Below are positions 48,386 through 55,694 of a stretch of DNA of 64,000 bases, piece after piece; the first letter of the stretch is position 1; each line of letters begins with the position of its first letter. The stretch spans positions 28,481-92,480 of the forward strand of contig JBMNVB010000006.1 in NCBI GenBank assembly GCA_050946575.1. Direction: 5' to 3'. The notes beneath the pieces were generated by a model. The model had not been told where the DNA came from, did no database searches, and saw nothing but the letters and a program-made list of their open reading frames with translations. The position numbers were made by a program, and so were the translations under genes. Origin of the DNA: JALCRY01 sp050946575. GTDB lineage: Bacteria > Bacillota > Clostridia > Peptostreptococcales > Anaerovoracaceae.

Positions 48386-49288
48386 CTATTTGACATCTTC
48401 CCACTTAGTGATCTTTCCGATGTAGATTTTCTTGACCGAATCAGAACTGATATCATCAAGGCCGTTGTCGTTGTTTACGATAACCGCGATTCCGTCACGG
48501 GCGATCTCCTGAGAATCAATGCCCTTGGCCTTCTCGGAATCTTCAAGTGCACGCGACGCCATGCCGATGTTGCAGACGCCTTCAGCTGTCGATGTGATAC
48601 CCGTCGTGGAGTCGGAACCCTGTACTTCGACCGTAACGTCGGTGTTCACTTTTGCATAGGCTTCGGCAAGCTTCTCCATGAGCGGAGTTACTGACGAAGA
48701 GCCCGCTACTGAGATCTTGCCCGTCGCACTCGATTTCTCATAGCTCGTGCTGCTGTCTTCCTTTACATATCCTTCTTCTTCTACGATCTTCTGGCCTTCC
48801 TCACTCATGATGAAGTTGATGAAGTCCTTTGCTGCCGCGTTCGTCTTCGGGCCCGTTACAATGTTGAACGGTCTCGATACTTTGTAGTCGCCGCTCTTGA
48901 CCGTGTCTACCGACGGCTCGACTCCGTCTACCTTCAGCGCTTTTACATCGTCCGAAAGCGAACCGAGAGAAACATATCCGATAGACTGCTTGTTGCCGGC
49001 TACCGTCTGGATCATTACCGCAGTGCTGTTCGTTACCTCAGCGCTGCTGATAGTGTTGTCTACCTTATTACCGTTCGAGTCCTTCTCCTCTATGCCAAAG
49101 AGTTCGATGAACGCTCCCCTCGTACCGGAACCTTCCTCTCTTGATACGACGCTGATGTCACCGCTGACACCGCTGTCAGAGCTGCTTGAGCTCCCGCCGC
49201 AAGCTGTCATCATTCCAAGCCCGACGAGCGTTATCAGGCTGAACAATACAACTTTTTTAATCACCTTGTCCAATTTTGCATTGATCAT
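48386..49288 (-). CDS. pstS: Phosphate-binding lipoprotein PstS, circularly permuted
   Basis: A 300-residue lipoprotein: signal peptide with lipobox ending at Cys30 (GMMTAC), then a Ser/Gly linker. The order of the halves is reversed compared with ordinary PstS. Motifs normally in the second half come first (VVSREEGSGTRGAF at 47-60, IGYVSLGSL at 103-111, GQKIVEEEGY at 165-174), and the normal beginning comes last (ISVAGSSSVTPL at 192-203, NIGMASR, DGIAVIVN, GKITKW at 291-296). Both phosphate-contact regions (SGT and GSSS) are present, so it probably works. First gene of the pst operon. Confidence 0.9.
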   Translation of the reverse strand: MINAKLDKVIKKVVLFSLITLVGLGMMTACGGSSSSSDSGVSGDISVVSREEGSGTRGAFIELFGIEEKDSNGNKVDNTISSAEVTNSTAVMIQTVAGNKQSIGYVSLGSLSDDVKALKVDGVEPSVDTVKSGDYKVSRPFNIVTGPKTNAAAKDFINFIMSEEGQKIVEEEGYVKEDSSTSYEKSSATGKISVAGSSSVTPLMEKLAEAYAKVNTDVTVEVQGSDSTTGITSTAEGVCNIGMASRALEDSEKAKGIDSQEIARDGIAVIVNNDNGLDDISSDSVKKIYIGKITKWEDVK

Positions 49289-49353
49289 TCTCTTTCCCTC
49301 CTGGATTGATCTTCAATTTTATTATTTGCTAAAAATAATCTTAAGTTACATGT

Positions 49354-49392
49354 GTAAAGTGCATTATCCTGCAAATGTAAAATCAAAGTAAA
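49354..49392 (-). promoter_or_regulatory. Possible Pho box upstream of pstS
   Basis: On the minus strand TTTAC occurs at 49392-49388, 49381-49377 and 49358-49354: spacings of 11 and 23 bp, close to the 11-bp phasing of PhoP/PhoB direct repeats. This is the expected place for control of pst by the PhoP-PhoR pair encoded downstream. Confidence 0.4.
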
Positions 49393-49404
49393 GCGGCCGG
49401 AACC

Positions 49405-49564
49405 GTTCAAATCAACACATCTGGCGGCATTCGCCGGGGCTGTTCGGGTTTTTCTTTTCAAAAATTTGAACTTCCGATGATAACCGCGTTGCGGAGGGGG
49501 TTCCGGCGCGTTTCCGCTGGGTTTGAGCCGGGATCCGGGTGCTTTCGGAGCGTGGTCCGGGCGG
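49405..49564. other. Intergenic region before repeat array 1, no gene seen
   Basis: It contains an inverted repeat GTTCAAAT (49405-49412) / ATTTGAAC (49464-49471) enclosing a small GGCG-CATT-CGCC stem and a T-rich stretch (49448-49458), which may act as a terminator on the plus strand. The rest up to the first repeat is GC-rich and unassigned. Confidence 0.4.
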
Positions 49565-50281
49565 ATAACTGGCACCGGCTCCGGTTTTGGCAACCAGATG
49601 CCAGTTATATTGGGCCGATTCGGGGCGGTTAGGGCGGATCCGGCGGAAAATAACTGGCACCGGCAGCGGTTTTTGCAGCGGATGCCAGTTAAATCGAGCT
49701 GGTTCGGGGGCTTTCGGGCGGATCCGGCGGAAAATAACTGGCAACTGCTCCGGTTTCGGCAGCGGATGCCAGTTAAATCGAGCTGGTTCGGGGGCTTTCG
49801 GGCGGATCCGGCGGAAAATAACTGGCAACTGCTCCGGTTTCGGCAGCGGATGCCAGTTATATTGGGCCGATTCGGGGCGGTTAGGACGGATTCACCGGAA
49901 AATAACTGGCAACTGCTCCGGTTTCGGCAGCGGATGCCAGTTATATTGGGCCGATTCGGGGCGGTTAGGGCGGATCAGGCGGAAAATAACTGGCACCGGC
50001 TCCGGTTTTGGCAACCAGATGCCAGTTATATTGGGCCGATTCGGGGCAGTTAGGGCGGATCCGGCGGAAAATAACTGGCACCGGCAGTGGTTTTGACAGC
50101 GGATGCCAGTTAAATCTAGCCGGTTCCGGGCGGTTAGGACGGATTCACCGGAAAATAACTGGCAACTGCTTCGGTTTTGGCAGCGGATGCCAGTTAAATC
50201 GAGCTGGTTCGGTGGCTTTCGGGCGGATCAGGCGGAAAATAACTGGCATCTGCGCCCGGTCAGGCGCATTGATGCCAGTTA
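49565..50281. repeat. Repeat array 1: nine 84-bp units, each with an AACTGGCA...TGCCAGTT hairpin
   Basis: The inverted repeat (A)TAACTGGCA ... TGCCAGTTA(T), about 42 bp long with a 24-26-base loop, occurs nine times, starting at 49565, 49650, 49734, 49818, 49902, 49986, 50071, 50155 and 50239. The spacing is 84 bp, twice 85. The other 42 bp of each unit are of two main types. Loop types repeat with a lag of five units (copies 1 and 6, 2 and 7, 3 and 8 alike), suggesting duplication of a five-unit block. Because 84 is divisible by three, several frames stay open, but they lack start signals and I do not regard them as genes. Confidence 0.9.
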
Positions 50282-50316
50282 GACCGGCACTGTCACGGGC
50301 CCCGCACATTTTCCTC

Positions 50317-50346
50317 TTCACCAATGCATGTGATTCCTGTTATAAT
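50317..50346 (+). promoter_or_regulatory. Promoter of the GNAT gene
   Basis: TTCACC (50317-50322), 18-bp spacer, TATAAT (50341-50346), right after repeat array 1. Confidence 0.6.
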
Positions 50347-50412
50347 GTAATAGCCGGCGCCTGAGGGGGCCGGCCGGATGTAATAACCGGCGCCCGGGGA
50401 GGCCCGGCCGGA
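50346..50412 (+). repeat. Two tandem GC-rich 33/34-bp repeats in the GNAT leader
   Basis: Two copies of TGTAATARCCGGCGCC followed by a G-rich stretch and GGCCGGCCGGA or GGCCCGGCCGGA (50346-50378 and 50379-50412). Each can fold into a CCGGC/GCCGG hairpin. They fall at the very start of the predicted transcript. Confidence 0.65.
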
Positions 50413-50444
50413 AAAAGAGATCAATACTGACAGCGGAGGTCATT

Positions 50445-51005
50445 ATGTTGGAACTGCCATTCGATATCAGGCTTTTGAACGGACACGGGGAAACCCGCAT
50501 GTTCCATTTACGCGAAGCGGTGCCGGGGGACATTGACAAAGTCATCGCATTGCAGGATGCCATTGTGGACACACTTGAAGACAAGGACATTTTAGCGGCT
50601 TATACGGATGAAGAGGCCCTGGAAGTCCTCACGGACAACTGCTGCTTCATTGCCGAGGCGGAGGGCGGCGAAGTCGCGGGATACAGCGTACTCATCCTGA
50701 ACACACGCATTGATGAGGCAAATTACGGACACTATCTCGGCTATGACGAAGAGCAGCTCAGAAAAACGGCGTCCCTCGACCTAACACTGGTGGCGCCCGG
50801 ATACCGGGGCTACGGATTGCAGCGCCTGTTCACGAAAATCAGGATCGCGTACGCGATCGACTCGGGAGCGACCGAAGCACTGTCGACCGTTTCGCCGGAT
50901 AACCCGTACAGCTTCCGGAACCTCGAGGCGCTCAACCTGAAACGCCACCGCCGCATGAAACTTTACGGCGGAAAAGACAGGTTCATCTTCAGAAAAGAAC
51001 TGTAA
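50445..51005 (+). CDS. GNAT-family N-acetyltransferase
   Basis: A 186-residue GNAT-fold protein. The acetyl-CoA-binding region is recognisable (DLTLVAPGYRGYGLQRLFTK, an R-x-x-G-x-G-type loop), with an N-terminal LREAVPGDIDKVIALQD strand-helix. The substrate is unknown. GGAGG lies upstream of the ATG. It is transcribed alone, from a promoter directly after the repeat array, and ends at a strong terminator. Confidence 0.85.
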   Translation: MLELPFDIRLLNGHGETRMFHLREAVPGDIDKVIALQDAIVDTLEDKDILAAYTDEEALEVLTDNCCFIAEAEGGEVAGYSVLILNTRIDEANYGHYLGYDEEQLRKTASLDLTLVAPGYRGYGLQRLFTKIRIAYAIDSGATEALSTVSPDNPYSFRNLEALNLKRHRRMKLYGGKDRFIFRKEL

Positions 51006-51007
51006 AC

Positions 51008-51044
51008 AAAAAGCGTCTGCCGCAAAAACGGCAGACGTTTTTTT
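51008..51044. terminator. Terminator after the GNAT gene
   Basis: CGTCTGCCG-CAAAAA-CGGCAGACG followed by TTTTTTT, with an A run on the other side, so it also serves the convergent zinc-ribbon gene. Confidence 0.9.
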
Positions 51045-51074
51045 CTTAATTATCATCAATGCGCCGCTGCGTGG

Positions 51075-51431
51075 CTAAAAGTACTGCTGCATCTCGAAAA
51101 ATATTCCGGTCCCGATGATCATCGAGATTATCATCAGGAACACCTGTATGCAGACACTGATGAGCGCGCCGAGGCCCGCGTACTTTGCGTCTTTCGGCTG
51201 CTTATCTTTCCAGACGAGCCAGAGCACGAGTCCCGCTACCGGAACAAAAAATCCAAGTATGCCCCATCCGATGCTTCCCGAATCCGTCGGAGCGTTCCTG
51301 TAATATCCGCCGGGCTGAAAGCCGTTTCCCTGAGGCGCGTAATTATAGCCGTGATTCTGCGGAGCTCCGCACCTCGGACAATACAGCATATCGTCTTCAA
51401 GCACCTGTCCGCACTGTATGCAATACTTCAT
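51075..51431 (-). CDS. Zinc-ribbon membrane protein, small paralogue
   Basis: A 118-residue protein: N-terminal zinc ribbon with two CxxC pairs (CIQCGQ and CPRCGA), a short Gly/Asn/Tyr linker (about 27-45) and two membrane helices (about 54-72 and 86-112). It is a paralogue of the next gene upstream, sharing the GSxGWGxLGFFxPxxGLxLxLVWxxxxPK core. Such proteins are common in Firmicutes and of unknown role. Confidence 0.82.
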   Translation of the reverse strand: MKYCIQCGQVLEDDMLYCPRCGAPQNHGYNYAPQGNGFQPGGYYRNAPTDSGSIGWGILGFFVPVAGLVLWLVWKDKQPKDAKYAGLGALISVCIQVFLMIISMIIGTGIFFEMQQYF

Positions 51432-51440
51432 TTAATCCAC

Positions 51441-52049
51441 TCACACCAATCCCGATGACATGTTCATCCATAAGAGTGTGATCAGATTAAGAACGAATCC
51501 GATGAGCGCGCCGATGCCGGCCACCTTTGCGCTCTTCGGCTTATCCTTTCTCCACACGAGGAAAAGGATGAGCCCCACGATCGGGATAAAGAATCCGAGT
51601 ACTCCCCAGCCGGCGCTGCCGCTGTCTCTGACGGCGCCCTGGTTCTGGTACTGCTGATACTGCTGGTACTGCTGATTCTGGTACTGTGGATTCTGATACT
51701 GCTGGTTCTGATACTGCTGATTCTGATACTGCTGGTTCTGATACTGCTGGTTCTGGTACTGCTGGTTCTGGTACTGCTGGTTCTGATACTGCGGATCCTG
51801 GTACTGCGCTCCCTGGAACTGCTGCGCCTGCTGACCCTGATTCTGCTGATCCTGGTACTGCGTCCCCTGGAACTGCTGCGCCTGCTGATCCGCCTGCGCT
51901 CCCTGATCCTGCGGCGCCTGCTGATCCGCCTGCGCCCCCTGATCCTGCGGCGGCTGCCATGCATCGTCCGCCGGCTGCTCCGCTCCGCAATACGGGCAGA
52001 ACTTCACAGCGTCATCTATTTCCTTTCCACAACTGTTACAATACTTCAT
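51441..52049 (-). CDS. Zinc-ribbon membrane protein with Gln/Asn/Tyr-rich repeats
   Basis: A 202-residue protein: N-terminal zinc ribbon (CNSCGK, CPYCGA), a 110-residue low-complexity linker first of DQGAQADQQ type and then about ten YQNQQ pentapeptides, and two C-terminal membrane helices like those of the neighbour. The pentapeptides come from a 15-bp tandem DNA repeat (about 51650-51800), which should vary in number between strains. The composition is prion-like. The function is unknown; it is 9 bp upstream of its paralogue. Confidence 0.85.
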   Translation of the reverse strand: MKYCNSCGKEIDDAVKFCPYCGAEQPADDAWQPPQDQGAQADQQAPQDQGAQADQQAQQFQGTQYQDQQNQGQQAQQFQGAQYQDPQYQNQQYQNQQYQNQQYQNQQYQNQQYQNQQYQNPQYQNQQYQQYQQYQNQGAVRDSGSAGWGVLGFFIPIVGLILFLVWRKDKPKSAKVAGIGALIGFVLNLITLLWMNMSSGLV

Positions 52050-52124
52050 AATTCCCCTCCAAACTTTTGATTTCCATAATTATATCACATAAAAAAATCG
52101 CTCACGAATATATTACAAAGAATT

Positions 52125-52925
52125 TTACATTTTTTGTACGTTATTGACAACAATACAGTCGAATCTCACTGTCTTTCCCCTGACAGAGTAATCCGGCCGC
52201 CGTCCCGTGAGCGGCTCCCCGCCGAGCGGACGCTTTATCACTATTTTCGAAGGCCCCGCGGCGACCGCCGCACCGAGCAGTTCCTCCCCGTTCCCGCACG
52301 GCCGCTCGAGCTGCTGCAGCAGCTGGAATTTCTTCTTTATAGCCCCGCTTTTCTTCCTCTCGGGGAACATCGGGTCGAGATAAACTATATCCGGCTCCGG
52401 GCCTCCCTCACGGGCCAATGCCTCCACGCTGTCTTCCTCCCGCAGTTCCATCCGAGCCGCCGCCCCGCGAAGCTCTGCCGTGTCCCGCGCGCGCCCGAGC
52501 GCGCTTCTCAGCAATGCCGCGATGACCGGATCGTTTTCGTACATCACGACGTTATATCCCGCCGCGGCGAGAAGAAGCGAATCCTCCCCGAGCCCGGCTG
52601 TTGCGTCGACGACCGTGAGCGAAGACGGCCCTTTGCCCTTTATCCTCGCGGCTCTTATGAGCAGCTCGCTGTTGAGCGCTTCCGGCCTTATTCTCCTCTT
52701 CATATCCGAAAAATCAGGCCGCAGGATCACCCTGCGCCCGCCGGAGCTCACGCCCTGCCCGCAGAGAGCCGCGCCGCGGTCGTCGAATATGACAGACAGC
52801 CCGCTTTCTGCGCTGCGCAGTACCCTCGTCCCGAGTTTATCCGCGAGAAGCTCCGCGGCCGCGGCGTCCCCGCCGCCTCGCAGCACAACGTCTATTTTTC
52901 TTTCCTTTCCGCCGCAACGTTCCAT
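52125..52925 (-). CDS. Class I SAM methyltransferase, RsmJ-like
   Basis: A 266-residue methyltransferase with motif I VVDATAGLGEDSLLLAAAG and the DPMFPERKKSGAIKKKFQLL segment that is typical of RsmJ, the 16S rRNA G1516 N2-methyltransferase of proteobacteria. It is probably an rRNA methyltransferase; the exact site is inferred. The gene is GC-rich. It stands alone and is divergent from the phosphatase gene. Confidence 0.83.
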   Translation of the reverse strand: MERCGGKERKIDVVLRGGGDAAAAELLADKLGTRVLRSAESGLSVIFDDRGAALCGQGVSSGGRRVILRPDFSDMKRRIRPEALNSELLIRAARIKGKGPSSLTVVDATAGLGEDSLLLAAAGYNVVMYENDPVIAALLRSALGRARDTAELRGAAARMELREEDSVEALAREGGPEPDIVYLDPMFPERKKSGAIKKKFQLLQQLERPCGNGEELLGAAVAAGPSKIVIKRPLGGEPLTGRRPDYSVRGKTVRFDCIVVNNVQKM

Positions 52926-53017
52926 GCGGAGATTATACCACAGCGGCGCGGTGCATTAACGCGCATTTGACAACTCGCCACAGGCGGCGGATACTGTTCC
53001 ACGAAAGGACATTGATT

Positions 53018-53713
53018 ATGCGATACATCATTTCAGACCTGCACGGCTGCTTCGGTCAATATAAGGCAATGCTCGGGAAAATCGGTTTTTCGGACGGCGA
53101 CACGCTGTACGTGCTCGGCGACGTGTGCGACCGCGGGCCGGATCCGATGGCGATTTTTCTGGATATGACAGCGAGGCCGAACGTCAGATATATCCTCGGG
53201 AACCACGACTACGACGCATCCATGTTCCTCCGGAAGATGGCCGGCGCGGAAAGCGGGGAGGAATGCTTCAGCGGGAGCGAACTTTCAGCGTATATGCAAT
53301 GGCTTGACGAAGGCGGCAGACCGACGGCGGAGGGATTCCTCGCGCTCGGGAGAGAAGACCGGGGAGCGGTGCTCGCCTGCATTGAAAACGCGCCGCTGTA
53401 TGAAACGATCGACTGCGGCGGCCGGCATTATATCCTGGTCCACTCCGGGCTCGGCGGGTTCAGGCCGGACAGGCCGCTTTCCGACTATTCGCGTGAAGAA
53501 CTGACCGAATGCCGCGCGGACTACTCGAAACGGTACTTTGACGAAGACACCTTCCTCGTGACGGGACACACGCCCGGGATGAAGATCCCCGGGTGGAACA
53601 GGCCGGAGATATACCGCCGGAACGGACACATCGCGGTCGACTGCGGATGCTGGCGGACCGGAGTGCTCGGAGCGTACTGCGTCGAGAGCGGAGAAGTCAT
53701 ATATGTGAAATAA
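53018..53713 (+). CDS. PPP-family metallophosphoesterase
   Basis: A 231-residue phosphatase with the PPP motifs SDLHGCFGQY, GDVCDRGPDP and GNHDYD, and later HSGLGGF and TGHTPG, all metal ligands. Bacterial relatives include diadenosine tetraphosphatases and Ser/Thr/Tyr protein phosphatases (PrpA type). ATG 53018 follows AAAGGA; the longer frame lacks a site. Confidence 0.87.
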   Translation: MRYIISDLHGCFGQYKAMLGKIGFSDGDTLYVLGDVCDRGPDPMAIFLDMTARPNVRYILGNHDYDASMFLRKMAGAESGEECFSGSELSAYMQWLDEGGRPTAEGFLALGREDRGAVLACIENAPLYETIDCGGRHYILVHSGLGGFRPDRPLSDYSREELTECRADYSKRYFDEDTFLVTGHTPGMKIPGWNRPEIYRRNGHIAVDCGCWRTGVLGAYCVESGEVIYVK

Positions 53714-53737
53714 AAAAGGCGCCGCGCGGCGCCTTTT
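53714..53737. terminator. Bidirectional terminator between phosphatase and sufB genes
   Basis: AAAAGGCGCC-GCGC-GGCGCCTTTT, a perfect 10-bp stem with flanking A and T runs. Confidence 0.9.
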
Positions 53738-53748
53738 CGTTCATTATT

Positions 53749-54669
53749 TTATCTCAGGAATCCCTTTATTATCTCCTCTTCAGCTTCCGTTTCCGTAAGC
53801 CCGAGCGTCATCAGTTTGATGATCTGATCGCCGGCTATCTTTCCGATAGCGGCTTCGTGCACGAGCGACGCGTCCGGGTCGTTCGCCTCGAGCGACGGGA
53901 TCGCGAGTATCCTCGCCTCGTCCATGATGATCGAATCGCACTCTGTGTGGCCGGTGCTCCCGGCATTTCCGGCAATGCCGAGATTCAGCGTCTGGAACGA
54001 CTTGTCGCGCGCGACGCCTCTCGATACGATATCGGCGCTCGAGCCTTCTCCGTTCAGATCCACCTTGTATGAGCTCACGGCTGTCTGCTCATTATGAGTC
54101 ATCAGACGCTCGCGGACGACCAGCCTCGAGCCCTTTTCGAGCTCGGCTTTCGTATCGCGGTCCGTATTGTCCACGCCTTTTATCTGCGTCATCTCCATCT
54201 CCATGACGCTGTTCTCTCCGAGATAGACTTCGGTGCCCGGGTTCAGGATCCTTTTCCCCGCTCCCGTGCCGCTGCCGAAATGCTTCTCGATATACCTCAC
54301 CTTTGAGTTTTTGCCGACTTTGAAGCGGTGGATGCCGTCGTGCTCCGAGTCGAGCCCGCCGCAGTTATCGATGCCGCATCCCGCGACAATAGTGACGTCG
54401 CAGCCTTCGCCGATATAGAAATCGTTATACACCGTCTCCTCGAGGCCGGACTTGCTGAGGACGACCGGGATATGCACGCTCTCGTTCTTCGTGCCGGGCT
54501 TTATCTCTATGTCGATCCCGCTTCCGTTCTCCTTCGGCGTGATCACGATATTCGCGGTCGAATGCCTCACTTCCGCCTTCCCGTTCGCGCGGATGTTCAC
54601 GGCGCCCTTAGGGATGCTCTCGAGATCCGCTATCTCTTTCAGAAGTTCCATCTGTATATCATCAAGCAT
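53749..54669 (-). CDS. sufB: SufB/SufD-family Fe-S assembly scaffold, short (SMS-type)
   Basis: A 306-residue SufBD-core beta-helix protein, much shorter than E. coli SufB (about 495). It has VVAGCGIDNCGG-like wording (VAGCGIDNCGGLDSEHDGIH), TERLMTH-type VRERLMTHNEQ and the C-terminal VHEAAIGKI with the conserved Glu, ending with the LGLTETEAEEEIIKGFL helix that binds SufC. With only sufC beside it and no sufS or sufU, this matches the two-component minimal SUF-like (SmsCB) arrangement known from anaerobes. It would build [Fe-S] clusters for PFOR, SdaA and others. Confidence 0.88.
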   Translation of the reverse strand: MLDDIQMELLKEIADLESIPKGAVNIRANGKAEVRHSTANIVITPKENGSGIDIEIKPGTKNESVHIPVVLSKSGLEETVYNDFYIGEGCDVTIVAGCGIDNCGGLDSEHDGIHRFKVGKNSKVRYIEKHFGSGTGAGKRILNPGTEVYLGENSVMEMEMTQIKGVDNTDRDTKAELEKGSRLVVRERLMTHNEQTAVSSYKVDLNGEGSSADIVSRGVARDKSFQTLNLGIAGNAGSTGHTECDSIIMDEARILAIPSLEANDPDASLVHEAAIGKIAGDQIIKLMTLGLTETEAEEEIIKGFLR

Positions 54670-54671
54670 TG

Positions 54672-55406
54672 CTATTCTCCCTTCGAAAGTTTATTACATA
54701 CATCCACGGCGGAATCCGTCCCGATAAGTCCGGGCAGGATATCATCGCGGCTGCCGTGATCCGTTACGGCTCCGTTCGCAATAACGACGATCTCATCCGC
54801 GATATTAAGGATGCGCTCCTGATGCGAGATTATGATGATCGTCCCGTGGTTTTTCTTCTGCATCCGTTCGAACACCTGGATCAGGTTCTGGAAGCTCCAG
54901 AGATCTATCCCGGCCTCCGGTTCATCGAACACCGAAAGCGATGTCTGCCTCGCGATCACGGTCGCGATCTCTATCCTCTTGAGCTCGCCGCCCGAAAGGC
55001 TCGCATTCACTTCCCTGCCGACATAATCCGCGGCGCACAGCCCGACCTCCGATAGGAACTCGCAGGCCTCGCCGACCGAGAGGTGCTTCCCCGCGGCGAT
55101 GCGAAGGAGGTCGACGACGCGTATCCCCTTGAATCTCACAGGCTGCTGCAGTGCATAGCTTATCCCTTTATTAGATCTTTCCGTGACCGAAAGATCCGTG
55201 ATATCTTCACCGTTGAAAATGATCTCGCCCTGATCCGGTTTTTCAATACCCGCGATGAGCCTCGCGAGCGTCGACTTGCCCCCGCCGTTCGGACCGGTGA
55301 TGACTATGAACTTATTGTCGCCGAACTTCAGGCTGACATCCCGGATGATCTCGCGGGATCCCTCCTCCGTTTCAACGCCGAAGGAAATGTTTTTCAATTC
55401 AAGCAT
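54672..55406 (-). CDS. sufC: SufC-type Fe-S assembly ATPase
   Basis: A 244-residue soluble ABC ATPase with Walker A GPNGGGKST, Q-loop, signature SLSGGELKRIEIATVIAR, Walker B SVFDEPEAGIDLWS and H-loop IISHQ. The E-x-x-x-G-x-D wording of the Walker B region and the 2-bp gap to sufB identify SufC. It drives conformational change in the SufB scaffold. Confidence 0.93.
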   Translation of the reverse strand: MLELKNISFGVETEEGSREIIRDVSLKFGDNKFIVITGPNGGGKSTLARLIAGIEKPDQGEIIFNGEDITDLSVTERSNKGISYALQQPVRFKGIRVVDLLRIAAGKHLSVGEACEFLSEVGLCAADYVGREVNASLSGGELKRIEIATVIARQTSLSVFDEPEAGIDLWSFQNLIQVFERMQKKNHGTIIIISHQERILNIADEIVVIANGAVTDHGSRDDILPGLIGTDSAVDVCNKLSKGE

Positions 55407-55495
55407 AAAAAACTCCTGTCAAACTAATTAATAATGAAATAAATGCGGCGCAGCCGGACCGTTTCCGCTGCTGCCTTACTATGTATACCCACAAG

Positions 55496-55605
55496 TATAA
55501 TACGTGTAAACATGCAGATTGGCAACAGGCATTTTTCAGGTTTCCGCGGGTCCGCGGAAAGCGCGGCAGGCCAGGGAGAAACGCCCTGCCGGGGCCCTGT
55601 TTTTG
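55496..55605 (+). ncRNA. Candidate small RNA or attenuated leader upstream of the antiporter
   Basis: A consensus TATAAT (55496-55501, poor -35) is followed by a perfect palindromic hairpin TTTCCGCGG-GT-CCGCGGAAA (55541-55560), then a second GC-rich stem (GGCAGG ... CCTGCC, 55565-55590) and GGGGCCCTGTTTTT (55590-55604). The result would be a transcript of about 100 nt ending at a T tract. A separate promoter for the antiporter lies beyond it. No expression evidence. Confidence 0.3.
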
Positions 55606-55631
55606 TTATCGATTTTTTATATATCCAGCAT

Positions 55632-55660
55632 TTGTATTTTTCGATAACTTGTGTTACAAT
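55632..55660 (+). promoter_or_regulatory. Promoter of the NhaC-family antiporter gene
   Basis: TTGTAT (55632-55637), 17-bp spacer, TACAAT (55655-55660); AAAAGGAGG follows 20 bp later. Confidence 0.65.
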
Positions 55661-55694
55661 CACAACCATATTGTGTTAAAAGGAGGAAAAATAC

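Noticed and set aside
49412..50364. Several overlapping open frames of 28-residue repeats across array 1, on both strands
   Set aside because: They exist because the 84-bp period is a multiple of three and the DNA is GC-rich; none has a ribosome-binding site or ends at a natural boundary, and the 85-bp steps break the frame.
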